Origin: CAYFJO01 sp964343305
Lineage (GTDB): Bacteria > Planctomycetota > Planctomycetia > Pirellulales > Pirellulaceae
NCBI GenBank assembly: GCA_964343305.1
Contig: CAYFJO010000358.1
Span: 1 to 11,248 of the forward strand
DNA length: 11,248 nt
Direction: 5' to 3'
Positions within the stretch are counted from its first letter, which is position 1. Each line of letters begins with the position of its first letter. Under the pieces are notes generated by a model. The model was not told where the DNA came from. It ran no database searches and was given only the letters and a program-made list of their open reading frames with translations. This document shows positions 5,525 to 11,248 of the stretch, piece after piece. Both the position numbers and the translations under genes were made by a program.

Positions 5525-7972
5525 CTAGCGGTTCAGATAGATCAGCTCGGGCTCGTCGGTTGAGGCCTCGATCTTCTTGATCGTGTCCCGCACGATTCTT
5601 GCCTTGTCCTGGCTTAACTTCGGCGGGAAATTCGTTTCCTCGTTATCAAAGTAATTCGCGGTCGCCGCAAGTTGAGGAATGACGCGTTTTGCATGCGCTC
5701 CGTAGGCTTCGAGCATTTTCATCACGGTCACGATGCGTTTCTGACTGCCGTGTTTCTTTTGATTTCGGGCGTAGTCGGCGAGCAGCTCGATCCCTTCGCT
5801 GATTCGGTGTCTGGCAAAGAGCTCCAGACCGCTGATTTGAATGCCATCGGCGAACATGATCCCACTGGGCGCAGGCTCGGCAATCGCCTGATGGATGGCG
5901 GGTAGCAGCGGTTTAATTTCGTCAAAGGTGAGGTTCGTGTAAACCGAACCGATGCTGCCGCGTGCACGGCCATCCTCGTTTAAGAGACCTGCGCAGACGG
6001 CTTTGACCAGCAGCGGCCGGTTTATGCCTTCCAGCGATCGGCCGATCAGGCCGTCCCTGCGGTTGAAAAGGGCGAAGGAAAGGAATCGCTGCTCCATGTT
6101 TCGCGGATCGTTTTTGGGGTCGCTTCTTGTGAGACGTTCGAGCATCTCGGGAACGGCTGATTTCGCTGGCGCTCCGATTCCAGCCAGGGCTTCTGCGGCG
6201 AGGATTCGCAGCCAGAGGTCTTCGGCCCGCAACGTCTCGATCAGAGCCGGAACTGCTTCGGCGGCGCGTCCGCGTTGCATCTTGAGAGCCTGGCAAGCCC
6301 CGTATCGCGTGTGGAGCTTCGAGGAGCCAAGCAGACCGATCAATTGGGCAGTCACATCATCCTGACGGCGTCCCAGCGCCATCGCCGCGCGTTCGCGAAC
6401 TGTGGGTGACCAACTGGAAAGACGTTCGATCAATTGGTCTGTGCTCAGCGTGTCGTAGAAGCTGTTGCGGTCCTTGTTCGACCAGCCGCGGCCGTCGTCG
6501 AGAAGGCTCTTGGCGGTCGCGCGGTCGATGCTGGGAGCGACGCTCGGCGTGCGCCCTGTCAAGTAAGTTTTCCCGAGAGCCTGGCCGTAGCCGATGAGGT
6601 AGACGCCGGTGCAGTCCCAGTTCTTGTAGACCTCGGGCCGCGGAGCGGGCGCGCCCTGGTAGAGAAACGTTCCATCCCAGCGTCGCGCCAGATCGTAGTG
6701 CCAGCCGAATTCTTCCAACCAAGCGCCGGAGGCGTGCGGGCCGGATCGGACGACACCAGGAAGCGACCACAATATATTGAAAAAAGGCCCCGTGTGCCCG
6801 GTATCGCGCTCGGCTCCGTGCGAGGCGACCGCCAATCGTGAGAAATACTCGGTGGCTTCGGCATCGCCTTGATGATCGAACAAGACGGCTGCCATTTCAT
6901 TTTTCCCGTTGTCGCAGTGAGTCTGAATCCATGGCCGGTGATCGCCGTAGGGAATAGCGCCCTTGCCGACGTAGAAACGAAGGAGTCGTTCGCTCTTGCG
7001 GATTGCCTCGTCGAGCCCCGGCACCTTTACGCTTGCCCGGCGCGCCAGCACGAGCGAATAAGTGAGAGGAATTCCCGGCGCGTTCATCATGCCATAACCA
7101 CCTAAGCGGACCGATCCTTTCGGGACAAAGCCGTGCCCCCAAGAGCCGACTCCACTCTGCCCATCCACGATCATCTTCGTGATCCGTTTGAGCCCGGCAT
7201 CGACGAACGTGCGATCGCCGGTGGCGAGGACATACTCGGCCAGGAAGACATTGACGTAAGCATACTGCCAGGTGCGGACGCCCGCGGCCTGGTCATACTG
7301 CGAGAGGATCTCCGCCTGCTCGCGCAGGAGCGGGTGGTGTTTTTCATCTCCGCTCGCCAGCAGCGCTAACGCGTTGAGAGCCCGGGTGATGATGTGCCCT
7401 TCGGACGGGGCACGCTTCATCTTCTCCGCCATGGCCTGCCAACCTTGCTCAAGGATTTTCCGCGACTTCGGGCAGTCGAATGGCGCTGTTGCGCTGTAAC
7501 TGCCCATGACCTGGAGTTTCACGACGACACTCTCCGTTTTCCCCTCACGCCAGCGCAGCAGACGAAGTTCGCCCTGGTTCGCCTCGCGTTCGGCTTCGGT
7601 GATCGCCTTGCCGAACAGCACTCGCGCGTCTCCGTCAAACGGTGTCTTGCCGATGCCAAGGAGCACATCGCCAACCTGCAACACGCCTTCCGCAGGCGAT
7701 CCTGCTTCCACCTTGGTGACTCGAATTTGCCGCGCATCGGTCGTCACCAAACGATCGCTATAGATCCAGCCGCGCAAGCCGGTGGGGCCGAGCGTCCAGT
7801 CGTGGGTATAGCCCTCGGGAATTCGATCGCCCATGGTAAAGTCTGGTGGGGCGACTTTTCCCTGCCCGGGAGCTGCTGAGGCGACATCGTTTCCAGGAAG
7901 AAGCGCGAGGAGGCAGGCTACCGCGAGAAAAGCAGCAAAGTGTCGAAGTTTGATAGTCATAGCGTCATTCAT
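5525..7972 (-). CDS. DUF6288-like secreted protein with PDZ domain and HEAT repeats
   Basis: An 815-residue protein with a signal peptide (hydrophobic 12-25, probable cleavage ASA|AP after Ala33). The PDZ-like domain at about 80-153 includes VTKVEAGSPAEGVLQVGDVLLGI split over 86-108. A helical domain at about 165-475 has motifs such as VGSWGHGF, GYGMMNAPG and DGTFLYQG, like an alpha/alpha toroid. About 520-615 holds roughly three HEAT repeats, and a further helical region runs to the C-terminus. The architecture matches planctomycete and verrucomicrobial proteins labelled DUF6288 (recalled, not searched). No catalytic residues can be assigned, so the function is unknown; a scaffold or a polysaccharide-processing role is possible. 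The ATG at 7970 and the in-frame ATG at 7958 are both acceptable starts; AGAAGAG lies directly before the first. It lies 27 bases downstream of the sialate O-acetylesterase-like gene on the same strand, so cotranscription is likely. Confidence 0.85.
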   Translation of the reverse strand: MNDAMTIKLRHFAAFLAVACLLALLPGNDVASAAPGQGKVAPPDFTMGDRIPEGYTHDWTLGPTGLRGWIYSDRLVTTDARQIRVTKVEAGSPAEGVLQVGDVLLGIGKTPFDGDARVLFGKAITEAEREANQGELRLLRWREGKTESVVVKLQVMGSYSATAPFDCPKSRKILEQGWQAMAEKMKRAPSEGHIITRALNALALLASGDEKHHPLLREQAEILSQYDQAAGVRTWQYAYVNVFLAEYVLATGDRTFVDAGLKRITKMIVDGQSGVGSWGHGFVPKGSVRLGGYGMMNAPGIPLTYSLVLARRASVKVPGLDEAIRKSERLLRFYVGKGAIPYGDHRPWIQTHCDNGKNEMAAVLFDHQGDAEATEYFSRLAVASHGAERDTGHTGPFFNILWSLPGVVRSGPHASGAWLEEFGWHYDLARRWDGTFLYQGAPAPRPEVYKNWDCTGVYLIGYGQALGKTYLTGRTPSVAPSIDRATAKSLLDDGRGWSNKDRNSFYDTLSTDQLIERLSSWSPTVRERAAMALGRRQDDVTAQLIGLLGSSKLHTRYGACQALKMQRGRAAEAVPALIETLRAEDLWLRILAAEALAGIGAPAKSAVPEMLERLTRSDPKNDPRNMEQRFLSFALFNRRDGLIGRSLEGINRPLLVKAVCAGLLNEDGRARGSIGSVYTNLTFDEIKPLLPAIHQAIAEPAPSGIMFADGIQISGLELFARHRISEGIELLADYARNQKKHGSQKRIVTVMKMLEAYGAHAKRVIPQLAATANYFDNEETNFPPKLSQDKARIVRDTIKKIEASTDEPELIYLNR

Positions 7973-7999
7973 CTCTTCTTTGTTAGGGTGTGGCGGCCA

Positions 8000-9784
8000 T
8001 TACTCCGCATTCTCCAAAATCCAGCGCGACTCTGCTAACTTGCGATCTATAGCCCACGTTTCCGCCTGCCGACGCAACTCGCTCAGCTTCACTCGCAGTT
8101 CACTCATCGCCGGATCATTGCGCGGGACCAGCGGCGCCTCGGGGTAATCCCACGTGTCGGTCCGAAAGCCGGGAATTGGGATCGTGCGCCCGTGATGCTC
8201 CCAATTCACGCCGTTGCCGAGCGGGTTCCGCGCCCAGGCATATCGCACCGCAACGGGATTCGGTACGAGCGGATGCGAAACGGTGACTCGGCGGCGATCG
8301 ATCTGATCCCTGCCGCGTTCGTCTTTGCCTTTGACGAACCATTTGCCTTCCGTGGGGTAAAACCGGCGGTCCTCGCCCGCGATCGCGAAACCTTCGAAGT
8401 CGCGCCCGTCATGCGTTTTTACCTCGCGGTCAAAAGTGAGCACGATTTGCCCATCGACGATCTCCTGCTTCTCGCCAACGGCCGATTCCCAAGGCACGCG
8501 GAGACCTAACGTGGTCGCCATGGCCCAGCGCGCCATCCGCTCGCCCAGCTCCACCTTCTTGAACGGATGATACCAAGCCATCTGCTGATCCCAACTTGCA
8601 ACGTATGCCACGTTTTTCATCTCCCGTGCCGCGCGAAATTGGGCTTCGCGAATGTACGGAGCCGCGTCGATCATCCGAACCTCGAAATTGTCCCGCGTCT
8701 GTGGCCGTCCCCCCGCGGTAAAACCGACGATTCCGAACGGCAACGCCTCATCGCGAAAAACAGCCCGCCAATCGCGAATCATCGTCTGGAACATATCGCC
8801 GTAGAGCCGGGGACGGGCGTCCCCCAACGCGTTGTTATAACCCTGGTTCCAAATCGCGCCCCGCACGGCAAGCCCGTCCAGCACCGCCAGCATGTGGTTG
8901 TAACAATTGCTGGGTCGATTCTGATCAGCGGCTGGCCCCGGTCGCGGTTGGGACGGTTTGGGGCGAGGCTCCTTGCCCTGTTTGCGTTGCTCCTCAGCGT
9001 GACGCTCCCAGTTTTTGACCTGCTGCGCCAAGTCGGCTGCCGGATCGAACTCCGCGGCGCGTTGATCCCACAGCGCGACCAATTTCGCGGCGTCCGGCAT
9101 CTCTTCGAGGCTGTCGCGCGACGCCCAGGCCTCGACCGTCGTCCCGCCGCGCGAGGCGTCGATCAAACCGATTGGGATTCGCCCCGCCTGATGAAGTCGA
9201 CGGCCAAAAACGTAGCCGATTGCCGAAAATTTGCGCACGGTATCGGGGGTGCAGGCTTCCCAACGTCCTTTCCACTCGGAAGAGTTCGTCCAACTGTTGA
9301 ATTCGTCGAGCGGCTCGAAATTGGTCAGCTTCTCAGGCCCAGCACCCCTGGGAATCGTCAGCAGCCGGATGTTTGGGTAGTGCGCCGAGAGGACTTCGAG
9401 GTCGCCGTCCTGCACTGAAGCGATTTCGTGTTCCATGTTGCTTTGGCCGCCCAGAATCCAGACGTCGCCAATGAGCAAGTCGTTGACCTTGGTCTCCTCA
9501 CCGGTGGTGACGTTTCTGACGAGGATGTGAGGTATGTCCGTGCCGATCGCGACCGGCTCGAACTTCACCGACCAGCGGCCATCCGCTGCGGTTGTGCCGT
9601 GGCCAGCGCGATCGCCGATGGTGACGGAGATTTCGTCCTCCGATTTCGCGAACCCGAAGACGCGGATCGGTTTATCGCGTTGCAGTACCATGCCGTCGGC
9701 AAAAATCGAGTGCAGCTCGAGTTCTGCCAACGCGAGCGAGGGGCTGAGGACGAGAAACACGGCGACGAGAAGTATGCGATTCAT
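8000..9784 (-). CDS. Sialate O-acetylesterase-like SGNH hydrolase
   Basis: A 594-residue secreted carbohydrate esterase of the sialate O-acetylesterase (SASA, PF03629) type, expected to remove acetyl groups from sugars. The signal peptide is residues 1-20 with cleavage after ALA. An N-terminal beta domain (about 21-105, with the family hallmark FADGMVLQRDKPI) precedes the catalytic block I, GGQSNM with Ser115. DASRGGT (209-215) and IWNQGYNNA (311-319) correspond to blocks II and III, and Asp399 with His406 (SWDQQMAWYHP) fits the acid-His pair, followed by K-VELGERMARWA. The block III motif differs from the common WYQGExNA. A polar, proline-rich insertion lies at about 255-290. The start is the ATG at 9782-9784, directly before the signal peptide, without a clear Shine-Dalgarno. 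It is the first gene of a minus-strand pair and diverges from the second sulfatase. Xylan or other glycan deacetylation is as likely as sialic acid. Confidence 0.9.
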   Translation of the reverse strand: MNRILLVAVFLVLSPSLALAELELHSIFADGMVLQRDKPIRVFGFAKSEDEISVTIGDRAGHGTTAADGRWSVKFEPVAIGTDIPHILVRNVTTGEETKVNDLLIGDVWILGGQSNMEHEIASVQDGDLEVLSAHYPNIRLLTIPRGAGPEKLTNFEPLDEFNSWTNSSEWKGRWEACTPDTVRKFSAIGYVFGRRLHQAGRIPIGLIDASRGGTTVEAWASRDSLEEMPDAAKLVALWDQRAAEFDPAADLAQQVKNWERHAEEQRKQGKEPRPKPSQPRPGPAADQNRPSNCYNHMLAVLDGLAVRGAIWNQGYNNALGDARPRLYGDMFQTMIRDWRAVFRDEALPFGIVGFTAGGRPQTRDNFEVRMIDAAPYIREAQFRAAREMKNVAYVASWDQQMAWYHPFKKVELGERMARWAMATTLGLRVPWESAVGEKQEIVDGQIVLTFDREVKTHDGRDFEGFAIAGEDRRFYPTEGKWFVKGKDERGRDQIDRRRVTVSHPLVPNPVAVRYAWARNPLGNGVNWEHHGRTIPIPGFRTDTWDYPEAPLVPRNDPAMSELRVKLSELRRQAETWAIDRKLAESRWILENAE

Positions 9785-9813
9785 AGTTAGGTTCGTTTAC
9801 TTTGTGGTGAGCG

Positions 9814-9843
9814 ATGTTACTTGCGAGGTTTGCGAGCTTGCAA
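9814..9843 (-). promoter_or_regulatory. Candidate promoter for the minus-strand pair
   Basis: On the minus strand, TTGCAA (9838-9843) is followed after 18 bases by TAACAT (9814-9819), about 30 bases before the esterase ATG. Each box matches the sigma-70 consensus at four of six positions, so this is weak and positional support matters more than sequence. Confidence 0.2.
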
Positions 9844-9844
9844 A
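9829..9844. promoter_or_regulatory. 16-base imperfect palindrome in the divergent intergenic region
   Basis: TTTGC at 9829-9833 pairs with GCAAA at 9840-9844, and only one of the eight pairs (9834/9839) fails. It overlaps a 9-base tandem repeat, TTGCGAGGT then TTGCGAGCT at 9821-9838, and the candidate -35 box. Its position between divergent transcription units makes it a possible operator; no regulator gene is visible to assign to it. Confidence 0.25.
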
Positions 9845-9907
9845 GACAGTGCCATCGTAACACAAACCGTGTGACCGGCTACGGCGGATTGATTGACCGA
9901 TGCGCAG

Positions 9908-10123
9908 ATGGCCAAGGTCATTTGCACTCGAGTTAAGCAGCTTCCCGACGGTCCTGTTAAGGGTAAGTACGAAGAATGTATCATTGCTTGTGCCAAGCGC
10001 TATCTCAATGCCGTCCCCGACATTGCCAGGACGATTTACCCAAAAGTGTTGTGTGATGTTATCATGAACCAGCTTGACGCTTATGAGATTAGCGGTGACG
10101 AAAAGTTCCTCGAGCTTGATTGA
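9908..10123 (+). CDS. Hypothetical 71-residue protein
   Basis: A small ORF starting at ATG 9908; a TTG at 9893, directly after an in-frame stop, would add five residues. I do not recognise the product. It has no signal peptide or membrane segment, looks mostly helical, contains four cysteines (VICT, EEC, IIAC, VLC) and ends in an acidic tail (SGDEKFLELD). Many codons end in T (GTT, CTT, GCT, TGT), unlike the GC-ending codons of the neighbouring genes, which could mean foreign origin or that it is not a gene. No Shine-Dalgarno is visible. It ends 19 bases before the second sulfatase and could be cotranscribed with it. If it is not real, 9785-10142 is a 358-base leader without genes. Confidence 0.35.
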   Translation: MAKVICTRVKQLPDGPVKGKYEECIIACAKRYLNAVPDIARTIYPKVLCDVIMNQLDAYEISGDEKFLELD

Positions 10124-10130
10124 CCGCAGG

Positions 10131-10136
10131 AAGGAG
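10131..10136 (+). promoter_or_regulatory. Strong ribosome binding site of the second sulfatase
   Basis: AAGGAG lies six bases before the ATG at 10143. It is the best Shine-Dalgarno match in the window and fixes this start, which also begins the signal peptide. Confidence 0.7.
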
Positions 10137-10142
10137 CACAGG

Positions 10143-11248
10143 ATGTTTTCGCGATTCGTACTGACTGTACCCGTGTTGATCGGGATGGTCGCCTTGGCGT
10201 CGGCGATTCACGCCGACGAGCGCCCAAATATCGTCCTAATCATGGTCGACGATATGGGCTTCGGCGACATTGGATGCTATGGCGGCGAGACCGAAACGCC
10301 CCACCTCGACACATTGTCGAAGAACGGGCTGCGGTTCACACAGTTTTACAATGCGGGAAGATGCTGTCCGACTCGTGCGGCGTTGCTGACGGGTTTGTAC
10401 CAGCATCAGGCGGGCATCGGTCACATGACCGGCAACTATGGCGCCCCCGCGTATCAAGGTTATCTTAACGACCGATGTGTAACGATCGCTGAGGTGCTCG
10501 GGCCTTCCGGCTATTTCACTGCGATCTGCGGCAAGTGGCACGTTGGCTCCGCCCCTGAGCATTGGCCGCTGAAACGCGGGTTCGACCGCTTCTATGGTAC
10601 ACCCCAGGGCGGCGGACATCACTACCGCAACCTACCTGGCCGCGACCTCGTGCTCAACGACAAGATCATTCCGATGCCCAAGGAGTGGTACTCGACCACA
10701 GCTTTCACCGATCACGCTGTGCAGTTCATCGACGAAGGCGTCAAGGCGAACAAACCCGTGTTTCTGTATCTGGCGTACACCGCACCGCACTGGGCGTTGC
10801 ATGCTCCGGACGAGGAGATCGCAAAGTTCCGCGGGCGTTACGCCAAGGGCTGGCAACCAGTGCGCGAAGCGCGCTTCCAGCGTCAGATGGAAATGGGAAT
10901 GTTTCCGAGTAACACAAAGCTATCTTCACAGGATGAAAACGTACCTGCCTGGCCCAAAGTCAAAGACCCTGACGAGATGGACCTGCGAATGGCAACGCAC
11001 GCCGCGATGGTCCACCTGATTGACCGTGGCGTTGGGCGTGTCGTAGCCAAGCTAGAAGAGTTGGAGCAATTGGATAACACATTGATCCTGTTCCTGTCCG
11101 ACAACGGTGCCAGTGCGGAGTCCGGTCCGACCGGTTTCACCGGCGCGCGGGGCGGCGATCCAAAGGCCCGTACCGGCACGCCGAATTCATACAACAGTTT
11201 CGGCACGGCTGGCGCGAATATGTGTGACACGCCGTTTCGCAAGTACAA
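10143..11248 (+). CDS. Secreted arylsulfatase (3' truncated)
   Basis: The frame stays open from ATG 10143 to the window end (368 codons), so the C-terminal part is missing. It is a type I sulfatase: signal peptide 1-24 (hydrophobic core then AIHA|DE), MVDDMGFGD with metal-binding Asp36 and Asp37, the catalytic RCCPTRAALLTG with Cys74 as the formylglycine precursor (C74-x-P76-x-R78), GKWH (Lys131, His133), TAPHW (His216) and SDNG (Asp320, Asn321). The end, TGTPNSYNSFGTAGANM then CDTPFRKY, matches the conserved region before the last metal/sulfate-binding Lys in AtsA-like arylsulfatases. It clearly differs from the sulfatase at 1172-3640 in its active-site surroundings and lacks inserted repeats in the visible part, so it is a paralogue of another subfamily and probably acts on a different sulfate position. 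The substrate is unknown. Activity requires a formylglycine-generating enzyme from elsewhere in the genome. Confidence 0.93.
   Translation, partial: MFSRFVLTVPVLIGMVALASAIHADERPNIVLIMVDDMGFGDIGCYGGETETPHLDTLSKNGLRFTQFYNAGRCCPTRAALLTGLYQHQAGIGHMTGNYGAPAYQGYLNDRCVTIAEVLGPSGYFTAICGKWHVGSAPEHWPLKRGFDRFYGTPQGGGHHYRNLPGRDLVLNDKIIPMPKEWYSTTAFTDHAVQFIDEGVKANKPVFLYLAYTAPHWALHAPDEEIAKFRGRYAKGWQPVREARFQRQMEMGMFPSNTKLSSQDENVPAWPKVKDPDEMDLRMATHAAMVHLIDRGVGRVVAKLEELEQLDNTLILFLSDNGASAESGPTGFTGARGGDPKARTGTPNSYNSFGTAGANMCDTPFRKY

Noticed and set aside
8567..9418. 283-codon plus-strand ORF
   Set aside because: It lies wholly antisense to the sialate O-acetylesterase-like gene, which has clear catalytic motifs and a signal peptide; the ORF has no recognisable domain and is a GC-rich shadow.
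1..11248. CRISPR array, tRNA, rRNA, transposase or toxin-antitoxin pair
   Set aside because: I saw no regularly spaced direct repeats, cloverleaf-like genes, transposase motifs or paired small ORFs on either strand.

Overview
The window looks like chromosomal DNA of a planctomycete, probably of the Pirellulales/Rhodopirellula type. This is inferred from gene content, not from a marker gene. It has two large secreted Cys-type sulfatases, a sialate O-acetylesterase-like SGNH hydrolase, a PDZ/HEAT protein of the DUF6288 type, several secreted alpha/beta hydrolases, weak or absent Shine-Dalgarno sites on most genes, and dispersed palindromic repeats that run into coding sequence. Nearly every product has a signal peptide, so most of the locus acts outside the cytoplasm.

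Layout. (1) Positions 1-5467, plus strand, form a probable four-gene operon with gaps of 49, 20 and 52 bases. It holds a 5'-truncated alpha/beta hydrolase (PhoPQ-activated PqaA-like), a sulfatase with a C-terminal levanase-type beta-sandwich domain, a BD-FAE-like alpha/beta esterase, and a second small esterase of the PHB-depolymerase/dienelactone-hydrolase type. (2) Positions 9784-5525, minus strand, form a two-gene unit with a 27-base gap: the sialate O-acetylesterase-like gene first, then the DUF6288-like PDZ/HEAT gene, which converges on region 1. (3) Positions 9785-10142 are a divergent intergenic region with a candidate promoter, a 16-base imperfect palindrome and a doubtful 71-residue ORF. 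(4) From 10143 a second sulfatase starts behind a strong Shine-Dalgarno site and runs off the window.

Together the genes suggest breakdown of a sulfated and O-acetylated or otherwise esterified polysaccharide: sulfatases remove sulfate and esterases remove acyl groups. No glycoside hydrolase, transporter or regulator is visible, and the substrate cannot be told from sequence. Both sulfatases carry a CxPxR site that must be converted to formylglycine, but no complete formylglycine-generating enzyme lies in the window.

The most unusual feature is the first sulfatase gene. Its start codon and signal peptide are encoded by repeat DNA (a long imperfect hairpin followed by a triple CTCTGCG tandem). 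A second, independent 71-base palindromic repeat sits in frame in the middle of its catalytic domain and adds about 24 residues. I see no CRISPR array, tRNA, rRNA or intact transposon, and nothing that amounts to a convincing new multi-gene system.
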